A stretch of 8,859 nt of DNA from Hyphomicrobiaceae bacterium (GTDB taxonomy: Bacteria > Pseudomonadota > Alphaproteobacteria > Rhizobiales > Hyphomicrobiaceae): contig JAJFHI010000094.1 in the NCBI GenBank assembly GCA_021775715.1, forward strand, positions 1 through 8,859. The letters are read 5' to 3'. A program made the translations under genes and the position numbers. This document shows, in pieces, positions 1 through 6,668 of the stretch. Position 1 is the first letter of the stretch, and every line of letters begins with the position of its first letter. The notes under the pieces are model-generated. The model made no database searches. It was not told the origin of the DNA and worked only from the letters and a program-made list of their open reading frames with translations.

Positions 1-1989
1 CTCGTCGACCGCGAGGCTGTCACCTGGGCCGGCGTTGACTTTCTTGACCTTACCGTCACGTTCCGCGCGCAGGAGGTTTTCCATCTTCATCGCTTCGACA
101 ACGGCCAATGGATCACCAGCGCTGACCTCCTGGCCCTCTTCTACATGCACGACCTTCACCAGCCCCGGCATTGGGCAAAGCAGGAACTTCGACATGTCGG
201 CTGCAACTTTTTCCGGCATCAGCGCCTGAAGTTCTGCTTCACGCTCTGTGTAAACACAAACTGGAACCGCAACTCCACGGTAGGCCAGAACGTAGCCGTT
301 CAGTTGCGGGCGAACTTCAACCGCGACCGACTTGCCACCAACCGTACCAAACCAAACCGGTTTACCTGGCCACCAATCTGAAACAACCTCGATCGCAACA
401 CCTTTGTCCTCTGGCAGCGTTACCGTTACCGGGCCGCCGAAGCTACCTTCTACAACAGCCGCCTGGTGAACATCTCCCAGCGCCACAACACGCTTCATAG
501 AAAAGTTGACAGGCGTGCCGTCCATCTGGTCGGTAATTTCGCGTCGGCGCACATTGTTGAGGTGGTCAATTACAGTTGCCACACACGTCAGAACACGCAG
601 AGCCGCACCCTCGGCTTTGATCGGAACAAAGCCATCTGGAAATTCCTCGGCAATGAAGCCGGTCGAAATGTTGCCGGACTTCCATCGATCATGCTGCATG
701 ATCGCAGCCAGGAACGGAATGTTGTGCTGGATACCGTCGATGTGGAACGCATCGAGCGCGTCTGCCTGCAGCTCAATGGCCTTTTCACGGGTCTTTGCGT
801 GCGTTACCAGCTTGGCGATCATCGGATCATAGAACATCGAGATCTCACCACCTTCGGTGACGCCCGTGTCGTTACGCACAACGCCGCCTTCGACGTCACC
901 CTCCGCGGGTGGCTGATAGCGCACAAGGCGGCCAATCGACGGCAGGAAGTTGCGATAAGGGTCTTCAGCGTAAATCCGGCTTTCAACGGCCCAGCCGTTA
1001 AGTTTGACGTCAGACTGCTTCATCGAGAGCTTTTCACCGGCGGCAACGCGGATCATCTGTTCGACGAGATCAACGCCAGTGATCAGTTCCGTGACCGGAT
1101 GCTCCACCTGCAGGCGCGTGTTCATCTCGAGGAAGTAAAAGCTCTTGTCCTGGCCAGCGACGAATTCAACGGTACCGGCAGAATCGTAATTCACAGCAGC
1201 CGCCAGTGCGATGGCCTGTTCGCCCATTGCCTTCCGCGTCTTTTCATCAAGCAGCGGAGACGGTGCTTCCTCTATGACTTTCTGGTTGCGGCGCTGGATC
1301 GAGCACTCACGCTCGCCGAGGTAAATGATGTTGCCATGCTTATCGCCGAGCACCTGAATTTCGATATGGCGCGGATTCTCGATGAACTTCTCGATAAAGA
1401 TGCGGTCATCCCCAAAGCTGGACTTTGCTTCCGAGCGCGCGAGACCGAAGCCTTCTTCTGCCTCCGCCTCGTTCCACGCGATACGCATGCCTTTACCGCC
1501 ACCGCCGGCAGACGCCTTGATCATGACCGGGAAGCCGACCTGTTTGGCAATCTTCACTGCTTCCTTGGCGTCGGCAATTTCGCCGATGTGTCCCGGCACG
1601 GTTGTAACATTTGCGGCGGCTGCGGCTTTCTTGGATTCAATCTTGTCACCCATCGACGTGATGGCGCCAGGGTTTGGTCCGATCCAGACGATGCCGTTCT
1701 TCTCTAGGTCCATAGGGAACGTGTCGCGCTCGGACAAGAAGCCATAGCCCGGGTGTACGGCTTCAGCGCCGGTCTGCTTACACGCCTCGATGATCTTTTC
1801 TGCAATCAGATAGGATTCAGCTGCAGGCGGTGGACCGATGTGGACGGCTTCGTCAGCCATCTCGACATGCAGTGCGTCGCGGTCAGCATCAGAATAAACG
1901 GCGACGGTCGCGATACCCATGCGCTTGGCCGTCTTAATGACACGGCAGGCAATTTCCCCGCGGTTCGCGATCAGGATCTTTTTGAACAT
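1..1989 (-). CDS. pccA: Propionyl-CoA carboxylase alpha subunit (biotin carboxylase + biotin carrier), 3' end cut by window
   Basis: This subunit carboxylates its own biotin with ATP and bicarbonate, then passes the carboxyl group to the PccB active site, where propionyl-CoA becomes methylmalonyl-CoA (cytoplasm; odd-chain fatty acid, Val/Ile/Met and propionate breakdown). I translated the minus strand from ATG 1989-1987; it stays open for 663 codons to base 1. The N-terminus MFKKILIANRGEIA is the biotin-carboxylase signature. The ATP-grasp glycine loop GGGGKGMR is at about 162-169 (Lys166), and the active-site stretch EMNTRLQVEHPVTE at 288-301. A PCC-type linker (HIDGIQHNIPFL) follows, then the biotinyl motif EAMKM with Lys635. 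The frame ends at LAVDE, so by comparison with the family only about five residues are missing. A weak AGGA lies about 12 nt before the ATG. MccA (methylcrotonyl-CoA) is the main alternative; the PccB in the same window and the linker favour PCC. Confidence 0.96.
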   Translation of the reverse strand, partial: MFKKILIANRGEIACRVIKTAKRMGIATVAVYSDADRDALHVEMADEAVHIGPPPAAESYLIAEKIIEACKQTGAEAVHPGYGFLSERDTFPMDLEKNGIVWIGPNPGAITSMGDKIESKKAAAAANVTTVPGHIGEIADAKEAVKIAKQVGFPVMIKASAGGGGKGMRIAWNEAEAEEGFGLARSEAKSSFGDDRIFIEKFIENPRHIEIQVLGDKHGNIIYLGERECSIQRRNQKVIEEAPSPLLDEKTRKAMGEQAIALAAAVNYDSAGTVEFVAGQDKSFYFLEMNTRLQVEHPVTELITGVDLVEQMIRVAAGEKLSMKQSDVKLNGWAVESRIYAEDPYRNFLPSIGRLVRYQPPAEGDVEGGVVRNDTGVTEGGEISMFYDPMIAKLVTHAKTREKAIELQADALDAFHIDGIQHNIPFLAAIMQHDRWKSGNISTGFIAEEFPDGFVPIKAEGAALRVLTCVATVIDHLNNVRRREITDQMDGTPVNFSMKRVVALGDVHQAAVVEGSFGGPVTVTLPEDKGVAIEVVSDWWPGKPVWFGTVGGKSVAVEVRPQLNGYVLAYRGVAVPVCVYTEREAELQALMPEKVAADMSKFLLCPMPGLVKVVHVEEGQEVSAGDPLAVVEAMKMENLLRAERDGKVKKVNAGPGDSLAVDE

Positions 1990-2133
1990 GAAACGGTGCA
2001 CGTCCTGTAATGGAATTGGAAGAGCGGGCGGATGCCCGGCCCGAGTTCTATAGGGTGGCGGCGCCTCAGTAAACCAACGAAACCACACGCGCACGGGCGG
2101 GCTGTCGCTGCCTCCAGCGGAGATGGCTAATAC

Positions 2134-2166
2134 ATTGGCCCAGTCGGTCAAGAAAATTGGCCAATT
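2134..2166. repeat. ATTGGCC/GGCCAAT repeat cluster between the TAXI gene and pccA
   Basis: A perfect 12-bp palindrome, AATTGGCCAATT (2155-2166), overlaps the stop codon of the TAXI gene. The arm ATTGGCC recurs at 2134-2140 and pairs with GGCCAAT at 2159-2165, giving a 7-bp inverted repeat with an 18-nt spacer. It lies in the 175-bp gap upstream of pccA. It could be an operator or a weak transcription end, but it lacks a proper loop and U-tract, so its function is undecided. The rest of the gap holds two short GC-rich hairpins, at 2025-2038 (CGGGC/GCCCG) and 2106-2119 (CGCTG/CAGCG). I see no convincing promoter. Confidence 0.3.
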
Positions 2167-3529
2167 AACCAGTTTTCGCCGTTGGTTCAACCGCTGTTCC
2201 CGCACCATCATTGTGCCCATCGTGGCGGGTGGCTATCCGCTGACGGACAAGGTCGACGGCGGCCCGCAATTCATAAAAACGGTCGGAATAGTGCAGCGGC
2301 ATCGGAATCGCGCTTACGGCCTCGTCGATCTCATCCATATCATTGAGGTAGCCAGCCAGATCATCCTTCGTGTGGGTGTCCTGCAGTTCCTTCTCAATGC
2401 CCTTAAGTTGCGCATACCAATACATGATCCGGCTCTTCAGGCGCCACTCGTAGACAAACGGGACGATCTTCACCAGCGGTATGAGGATCGTGGCGATTGG
2501 AACGATCATGATGAACATGCGCTCCAGGAAAATCGCAAGCCAGAACGGCAAAAAACTTTGCAGCCATGGCTGGCCCCGGTTGTAGAAGCGCGCTGCATCT
2601 TCTGACATCGCGAATTCCGGATCGATGGATTCCGGATACTCGCCAATCCGGTGGAACATGCCGCCGTCGCTGTGGATTTCTTTTGCGGCCTCAACCAACA
2701 GACCGATGACCGCGGGGTGTAAGGTTGGCCGGGCCACGAGTGCTGCTTTCGGCGCCACCAATGTCACGTCATTGGACGGAACATTATTGACGAGATCAAT
2801 CACGCCCGCCGGCAACGTGATCCGCACAAGATATGGAAATAGGCGAGTGTAGGCCTCGCCCTGAGCAAAGTTCATGAGCTTTGTGCGCGGGTCCGCCAGA
2901 AGTATCTTGATCAATGGTGTTTCTGGCGCGGTTGTCAGAAAGATTGCATCGACATTACCGGTAGACAGAGCATCAGCTGCCTTCTGACCGCTCAGTGGCA
3001 ATAAAGAACTCGTCGCAGACGTGATGCCATTAGATTTCAGCAACGCCAGCGCAAGCTTCCGCGAGCCACTTCCCTCACCGCCAATGGCGATGCGTTTGCC
3101 CTTCAACGCCGCTAAGCGATCGATAAGTTCATCACCAGTATAGAACACCCACAATGGCTCTGGAAACATCCGGCCAAGTGACACCAAACCCTCGGCGGCC
3201 GCCTTGTCCGCAACGCCACCCTGCAACAAGGCAACATCGGCTTTGCCGCTGGGGTCATTCAATCGCGCGAGATTCTCCATCGAGCCGCTCGACGTCAATA
3301 CCTCAACCGTGATGCCCGCTTTATCCAGCCGCTCGGCATATTGTCGCCCGAACGCGAAGTAAGCACCTTCCTTCGAACCGGTTAAGATTGTGATGGTCTG
3401 TGGCGGCGCGGGTTCGACAAACTGAAAGGCAAACCAGAAAGCAAACACCGTCAGCAATAACGCGGGACCTGCAATAAGCAGCATCTCGCGCAGGTGCACC
3501 GTTGGGTAGGTGCTGCGTTGTTGTGCCAT
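2165..3529 (-). CDS. TAXI-family TRAP transporter solute-binding protein, membrane-anchored
   Basis: A 454-residue substrate-binding protein of the TAXI type, the ligand-capture component of some TRAP (sodium-driven) uptake systems. A hydrophobic segment at residues 15-38 serves as an uncleaved anchor or signal. The binding domain begins with TITILTGSKEGAYFAFGRQYAERL (about 45-68), the typical TAXI opening in which a Gly-rich first strand leads into a helix. It continues with DVALLQGGVAD (98-108), LKGKRIAIGGEGSGSR (142-157) and GNVDAIFLT (191-199), all in the usual order. A second hydrophobic stretch at about 325-357 is followed by a charged, probably cytoplasmic tail of about 95 residues. 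The ATG at 3529 is preferred: an upstream in-frame TTG (3613) would fall inside the terminator of the preceding gene. The ribosome site is weak (GGGG). No TRAP membrane subunit is present nearby, so the substrate is unknown. Confidence 0.85.
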   Translation of the reverse strand: MAQQRSTYPTVHLREMLLIAGPALLLTVFAFWFAFQFVEPAPPQTITILTGSKEGAYFAFGRQYAERLDKAGITVEVLTSSGSMENLARLNDPSGKADVALLQGGVADKAAAEGLVSLGRMFPEPLWVFYTGDELIDRLAALKGKRIAIGGEGSGSRKLALALLKSNGITSATSSLLPLSGQKAADALSTGNVDAIFLTTAPETPLIKILLADPRTKLMNFAQGEAYTRLFPYLVRITLPAGVIDLVNNVPSNDVTLVAPKAALVARPTLHPAVIGLLVEAAKEIHSDGGMFHRIGEYPESIDPEFAMSEDAARFYNRGQPWLQSFLPFWLAIFLERMFIMIVPIATILIPLVKIVPFVYEWRLKSRIMYWYAQLKGIEKELQDTHTKDDLAGYLNDMDEIDEAVSAIPMPLHYSDRFYELRAAVDLVRQRIATRHDGHNDGAGTAVEPTAKTG

Positions 3530-3610
3530 CGTGTCGTTTGCCCCATCAGTCTGATATTCCGGCCTGAAGCCTACACCAATTACTCGGCCGTATAAGATGC
3601 CAAAGAGCAA

Positions 3611-3640
3611 CAAAAAAGCGCCACCGAAACGGCGACGCTT
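3611..3640 (-). terminator. Rho-independent terminator of the repeat-protein gene
   Basis: Read on the minus strand, AAGCGTCGCC pairs over 10 bp (two G-U wobbles) with GGTGGCGCTT around a 5-nt loop (GTTTC), and a run of T residues follows. It lies 60 nt after the stop codon at 3700. It should separate this gene from the TAXI gene, which would then need its own promoter in the roughly 80 bp between 3530 and 3610. Confidence 0.85.
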
Positions 3641-3699
3641 GCTCGAAAATCGTATTTGCTGTGCGGCCCGGAACCGGCACTGACGGCCATTGCGCAGAC

Positions 3700-4707
3700 T
3701 TAAGCCGCCCGACGCAGCTGAGATACGAAATCCATCAGCTTCGGATGGATCTTGTGGCTTTCCTTCATGATGTAGTCAACCAGCGCTTCCTCATTCGGGG
3801 TGAGCTCGCCATCTCGGTCCAGGCGCTCAATCAGCCAATCAACTTCCTCACCCGTCACCTCTTCATTGGTAATGATAGCGACGCGCTGGCGTTCAAGCCG
3901 AAAGATCGCACGTTCTTCACTCGACTGCTCGCGATAAGCCGCCAACACGCCGTTAAGCCCCTTGGCGACAATAACGTTCAGCATATTGCCCAGCGAAAGC
4001 TCGCCACGCTGTTCCAGCCAGGCCTCAGATCTCAGCGCTGATTCACGCGACGGTACTTCATAGCCCGTGTGAGCCATCAGCACGTTGGCGATCGCCTTGC
4101 AGAAGAGTTCCATCCAAGCCGGATTCGTTTGTTGTGATACTGTCGCATCGTTGATTTCAAACAGCACTTCGGCTTCTGCTCGGGTAATGGCGATATTGCC
4201 ATCGCCACCGAAAGCGTAAAGAACGCGGCGCAGCAGCTCGACTTCGCCATTCGTGATCGTACCTGGCTCCAAAGATATATTCCCTCGAAGCGGGCCGGTT
4301 CCGGAGATAACAGCGTTCTTAACCTGGTCAAGACTGAACGTCACCAAGCTCTCAGGTGACCACCTGGCCCGATCTATAATGTTGATCAGCAGCTCTAGTT
4401 CGGTCTTGCTGTCGACTTTGCCGTCAGACGAAACCTCTTTGATCAACCACGCCGCACCTTCCGTTGTGACGTAGCCTTCCGGCGATTGTTGATTGACGAC
4501 ATAGTCGGTCATCGACTCGACAAAATAGTCGACCCAAACCTTGTCGGTGGTTTTGGTGGCGGTGTTGGCCTTGAAGATCAGCCGGGCTTCGTCGTCGTCG
4601 ACAATGCCGTCGTCGTAGGTTGCCGCACGAAAGTTCTGCACGTCGTCAGCTGTAATCTGACCTTGCCGGATAACGGAATCAGTAATTGCCGAAAGATTCG
4701 ATGCCAT
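3700..4707 (-). CDS. Repeat protein with EF-hand/TerB-like DGx[VIL]xxxE helix-loop-helix units
   Basis: A 335-residue protein with no signal peptide or membrane segment; I do not recognise a named family. It holds four related units of about 35 residues, at about 17-48, 79-112, 150-187 and 283-316. Each has a T-rich turn, a helix, an acidic turn centred on a D-G pair (DDGIVDDDE, SDGKVDSK, GDGNIAIT, RDGELTPNE) and a second helix. Units 1 and 3 are each followed by a matching W..xF segment (57-72 and 197-212), so the whole protein looks like an ancient two-fold duplication. The turns resemble degenerate EF-hand loops but lack the usual Asp at position 1, so calcium binding is uncertain. TerB-like domains have a similar DGxVxxxE turn. 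ATG 4707 is chosen because GAGG lies 6-7 nt upstream; the ATG at 4719 (four residues longer) has no such site. Divergent from the glycosyltransferase gene. Confidence 0.8.
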   Translation of the reverse strand: MASNLSAITDSVIRQGQITADDVQNFRAATYDDGIVDDDEARLIFKANTATKTTDKVWVDYFVESMTDYVVNQQSPEGYVTTEGAAWLIKEVSSDGKVDSKTELELLINIIDRARWSPESLVTFSLDQVKNAVISGTGPLRGNISLEPGTITNGEVELLRRVLYAFGGDGNIAITRAEAEVLFEINDATVSQQTNPAWMELFCKAIANVLMAHTGYEVPSRESALRSEAWLEQRGELSLGNMLNVIVAKGLNGVLAAYREQSSEERAIFRLERQRVAIITNEEVTGEEVDWLIERLDRDGELTPNEEALVDYIMKESHKIHPKLMDFVSQLRRAA

Positions 4708-4752
4708 AGCGTGCCTCATGCAGAATTGTGCCAGTTTGATGCATGAGACGCT
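4708..4752 (-). promoter_or_regulatory. Leader hairpin that buries the Shine-Dalgarno site of the repeat-protein gene
   Basis: On the minus-strand RNA, AGCGTCTCATGCA (4752-4740) pairs with TGCATGAGGCACGCT (4722-4708). This gives 13 base pairs with a 2-nt bulge and a 17-nt loop. The 3' arm contains the ribosome-binding GAGG, and the stem ends directly against the ATG at 4707. Such a structure could limit translation until it melts or is bound. The same DNA could instead be a protein operator. Confidence 0.5.
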
Positions 4753-4755
4753 AAA

Positions 4756-4782
4756 ATCTTAACCTTACGAAACCCCTAACAA
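4756..4782 (-). promoter_or_regulatory. Possible promoter for the repeat-protein gene
   Basis: On the minus strand TTGTTA (4782-4777) and TAAGAT (4761-4756) each match 4 of 6 bases of the housekeeping -35 and -10 consensus. The 15-nt spacer is short. Transcription would start near the foot of the leader hairpin. Weak evidence. Confidence 0.2.
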
Positions 4783-4834
4783 ACCGGCTGGCCGCAGCTG
4801 AATCACGGCCCAATCGTTACCTGTTTACACGACT

Positions 4835-4864
4835 GTGCTCCTCGCGCCACTTAGTCAGGAGCAC
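4835..4864 (+). promoter_or_regulatory. Inverted repeat covering the AGGAG site in front of ATG 4867
   Basis: GTGCTCCT (4835-4842) and AGGAGCAC (4857-4864) form a perfect 8-bp stem with a 14-nt loop. The stem contains all of the AGGAG ribosome site that precedes ATG 4867. A competing 7-bp stem, CACCGAT (4862-4868) with ATCGGTG (4902-4908), shares bases 4862-4864 with it, so the two cannot form fully together. This resembles a two-state RNA switch, though chance pairing cannot be excluded by eye. Confidence 0.4.
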
Positions 4865-4866
4865 CG

Positions 4867-5037
4867 ATGAAAGTTGCATTTCAAACGCATTGCATTGAAC
4901 TATCGGTGTCGGGATCACTGAAGTCCCACGATGGCGAAATCAAAAAGGCACCTCATGCAGACGCCTTCCTGGCAACAACAGTTGGACCAAGCCCGGGCAA
5001 GCAAAACCGCCAACGTGATCTGCATGAAATGGGGTGA
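4867..5037 (+). CDS. Doubtful 56-codon ORF overlapping the glycosyltransferase start
   Basis: ATG 4867 has the best ribosome site of the intergenic region (AGGAG with a 5-nt gap). The frame is open for 56 codons, starting MKVAFQTHCIELS, and ends in TGA at 5035-5037. It runs through the glycosyltransferase start in a different frame and overlaps that gene by about 107 nt. I recognise no domain, and beyond codon 22 the sequence is simply the alternative frame of the glycosyltransferase gene. It may be a regulatory leader ORF or an accident. Confidence 0.2.
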   Translation: MKVAFQTHCIELSVSGSLKSHDGEIKKAPHADAFLATTVGPSPGKQNRQRDLHEMG

Positions 5038-5764
5038 CCGTTACGATGCCTACTGGGTCAACCGCCTCTACGCGATGGTTGCGCGCAACACGACCTGGAC
5101 CATCAACTTCGTCTGCTTCACCGACGACCCGACCGGGATCCGCGACGACATCACGTGTCGACCGCTCCCCGAGGTCAAGTTCAACGCCGCCGAAATCGGA
5201 AAATACTGGCCCAAGCTCGGCATGATGCAGAACAATCTTGGTGGACTGGAAGGGATGACTCTGTTTCTTGACCTCGATCTTGTGATCATCGAAAATATTG
5301 ACGCACTGTTTGAGGCCGACGGGCGTTTTTTCATTATTCGTGAATGGAAAGATCCTCATCTTGGCTTTGGCAATAGCTCTGTCGTGCGCTTTTTCATCGG
5401 GCATGAAGCCAACGTTTTGGATCGCTTCTATGCCACGTCAAAGTCTGACATCGTCAGTAAGTTCAGCTCCAAAGAGCAGAACTTTCTAACAAAGGTCGCT
5501 GAGGAAGTGACGTTCTGGCCAACCGATTGGTGTGTGCCGTTTTCCCATGTCTGCCTCCCGCGCAATCGCGTGCTGCGTTTTTTCTCCGCGGCTCAAAAAC
5601 CGAAGCTTGGCAAAATCCTCGTGTTTTTCGGTTCCATAACGCCTGAAAGCGCGATGCGTGGTGAACACCAGCGCAACAAACGGGTCGGGTCGGGCAACGG
5701 CCTTCAGCTAATCAAACGTCGTTTCGGACCGGCGACCTGGCTTCGTGATTATTGGCGCGAGTAG
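4931..5764 (+). CDS. Glycosyltransferase with DxD motif (GT-A-like fold)
   Basis: A 277-residue soluble protein of a bacterial glycosyltransferase-like family. The N-terminal strand NVICMKWGDRYDAYWVNRLY (28-47) and the following VCFTDDPTGI (61-70) match the nucleotide-sugar binding start of GT8-like enzymes. FLDLDLVIIENIDALFE (112-128) carries the metal-binding D-x-D (Asp114, Asp116). SKEQNFLTKV (180-189) fits the acceptor-side acidic/Gln motif. The late motif FFGSITPESA (232-241) stands where relatives often have a His-Gly pair. It presumably transfers a sugar to an envelope or capsule acceptor; donor and acceptor cannot be told. An in-frame TGA at 4919-4921 limits the start to ATG 4931 or ATG 4955. 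The latter has AGG 6 nt upstream and could be the true start (269 residues). It is the only confident plus-strand gene here. Confidence 0.82.
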   Translation: MAKSKRHLMQTPSWQQQLDQARASKTANVICMKWGDRYDAYWVNRLYAMVARNTTWTINFVCFTDDPTGIRDDITCRPLPEVKFNAAEIGKYWPKLGMMQNNLGGLEGMTLFLDLDLVIIENIDALFEADGRFFIIREWKDPHLGFGNSSVVRFFIGHEANVLDRFYATSKSDIVSKFSSKEQNFLTKVAEEVTFWPTDWCVPFSHVCLPRNRVLRFFSAAQKPKLGKILVFFGSITPESAMRGEHQRNKRVGSGNGLQLIKRRFGPATWLRDYWRE

Positions 5765-5770
5765 GCGCAT

Positions 5771-5810
5771 AAAAAGAAAGCGGCCACTCCGGGGGGAGAG
5801 CGGCCACTTT
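5771..5810 (-). terminator. Terminator between convergent genes, best for the minus-strand basic protein
   Basis: Read on the minus strand, a broken stem (AAAG/CTTT, GGCC/GGCC, CTCC/GGAG around a 4-C loop) is followed by CTTTTT. It lies about 50 nt past the stop at 5858. The plus strand, just after the glycosyltransferase stop, has the same stem but only a short T run, so it may act in both directions. The stem is built on a 10-bp direct repeat, AGCGGCCACT, at 5779-5788 and 5799-5808. Confidence 0.6.
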
Positions 5811-5857
5811 CCAGTCTCACGTTACTGAGTTTGTCTGATCAGAATGCTGACTGCATC

Positions 5858-6460
5858 TTAGAACCAACGGTCAATCAACCGGAGAATCTTACGTTTGATC
5901 TTACGCTCAACGCGTTTCTGTTTCTTATACTGCTTGTACCTCGGTGCTGGCTTATAGAGCTTGCGACGGTTGCCACTGTAGACCCGTGGTGCGTTGCCTC
6001 TATGAACCCTTGGGTAGTTACCTCTACGGATCCTTGGGTAGTTGCCGGTACGGAGCTGGTTGAAACGTCCAATGCGACCACCGTTTCTGCGAGCTGCCGT
6101 TCTTGCGTTCCGACGCGGGGCCACCTTCGTGATCACCTTCTTTTTGACAACGCGAGGCGGCGCCCGTTTCACGACCTTCTTGGCAACTGGCTTAGGTGTG
6201 CGCTTCACGACCTTCTTCATAACTGGTTTTTTGGCAGCTACTTTTGCCTGAGCCTTCTTTGCTTTTCGGGCCGCGCGCTTGGCCGCTTTTTGGGCGGGCG
6301 TCAGGTTGGCTTTTTTGCCACCGGCTTTTTTTCCTTTTTTGGCGGCAGCGGCGCCCTGTGCATGAGCGACAACTGGCGCAACTGCAACGCTTGCGGCGCC
6401 AAGAATGAGACCCAACGCCAAAATCGTGGATCGTGTCAAAGCGATTGAATTTTTGGTCAT
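5858..6460 (-). CDS. Exported hyper-basic Lys/Ala/Arg-rich repeat protein
   Basis: A 200-residue protein of unknown function. Residues 1-34 form a clear Sec signal peptide with a probable cut after AHA (34). The mature 166 residues contain about 61 Lys/Arg but only one Glu and one Asp, and no Cys. Regions in order: a histone-H1-like Lys/Ala tract (37-78); two copies of PV[MA]KKVVKR[TA]P (79-101); an Arg/Asn-rich part; an 8-residue repeat GN[YA]PR[IV]xx from about 139 to 162; and a basic C-terminal helix ending in DRWF. It probably binds polyanions such as LPS, teichoic-like polymers, DNA or acidic polysaccharide outside the cytoplasm (inference). The start is supported by GGAG 7 nt upstream of ATG 6460. 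The plus-strand ORF over the same region is a shadow. It has its own terminator and the 44-bp upstream element. Confidence 0.85.
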   Translation of the reverse strand: MTKNSIALTRSTILALGLILGAASVAVAPVVAHAQGAAAAKKGKKAGGKKANLTPAQKAAKRAARKAKKAQAKVAAKKPVMKKVVKRTPKPVAKKVVKRAPPRVVKKKVITKVAPRRNARTAARRNGGRIGRFNQLRTGNYPRIRRGNYPRVHRGNAPRVYSGNRRKLYKPAPRYKQYKKQKRVERKIKRKILRLIDRWF

Positions 6461-6504
6461 TGTCCAACTCCGTTTTGGGCGATGCCAAAGCCCTGTTCCC
6501 TTAG

Positions 6505-6524
6505 TGTGAGATCACTTTCTCACA
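6505..6524. promoter_or_regulatory. TGTGAG-N8-CTCACA inverted repeat, operator-like
   Basis: A perfect 6-bp dyad (6505-6510 and 6519-6524) lies immediately downstream (minus-strand sense) of the 44-bp element and 45 nt before the start codon of the basic protein. The position suits a repressor site or a leader hairpin. The second basic-protein gene lacks it. Confidence 0.3.
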
Positions 6525-6525
6525 T

Positions 6526-6569
6526 CGCCCTTGAACCCGGTCTGAACCCGAGTTTCATGTAGCGTTCAT
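6526..6569 (-). promoter_or_regulatory. 44-bp dyad element, copy 1 (four 11-bp TGAAC/GTTCA units)
   Basis: On the minus strand four consecutive 11-mers read ATGAACGCTAC, ATGAAACTCGG, GTTCAGACCGG and GTTCAAGGGCG. The two outer half-sites (TGAAC and GTTCA) and the two inner ones (TGAAA and GTTCA) share one dyad centre. The element ends 65 nt before ATG 6460 and is matched by copy 2 at 7233-7276, with 31 of 44 positions identical. One-helical-turn spacing of half-sites is typical of OmpR/PhoB-type activators, but the actual regulator is unknown. Confidence 0.6.
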
Positions 6570-6615
6570 AGTGAAAGAAAATTTTGTGTCGGTTCTCACA
6601 GGAAGTGGCGGAAAT

Positions 6616-6643
6616 AAAAGAGGCTGCCAACGGGCAGCCTCTT
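6616..6643 (-). terminator. Strong rho-independent terminator after the KHN-motif protein gene
   Basis: A perfect 11-bp stem, AAGAGGCTGCC with GGCAGCCTCTT, and a 4-nt loop lie 25 nt after the stop at 6669. On the minus strand the stem runs into TTTTATTT. It separates the two basic-protein genes into independent transcripts. Confidence 0.9.
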
Positions 6644-6668
6644 GACGTTTGGTTTTGTAGCGGTTCGA

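Noticed and set aside
466..1707. 413-codon open frame on the plus strand
   Set aside because: It is the antisense of pccA; the minus-strand reading gives a full biotin-carboxylase with all motifs.
2123..2605. 160-codon plus-strand frame
   Set aside because: Antisense of the C-terminal part of the TAXI protein; no domain or ribosome site.
3530..3613. N-terminal extension of the TAXI protein from TTG 3613
   Set aside because: The TTG lies in the T-run of a strong terminator, and the extra 28 residues would precede the normal membrane anchor.
4940..5404. 154-codon minus-strand frame
   Set aside because: Shadow of the glycosyltransferase gene, which has a clear DxD motif on the plus strand.
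5779..5808. Two AGCGGCCACT direct repeats as an attachment site or CRISPR-like pair
   Set aside because: They are the arms of a terminator stem between convergent genes; only two copies and no mobile gene nearby.
5831..6448. 205-codon plus-strand frame over the basic protein
   Set aside because: The minus-strand frame has a signal peptide, a ribosome site, repeats and a terminator; the plus frame has none of these.
6460..6500. GGAAC in the leader as an EcfG (general stress sigma factor) -35 box
   Set aside because: No CGTT -10 box follows at the required 16-17 nt in either leader.
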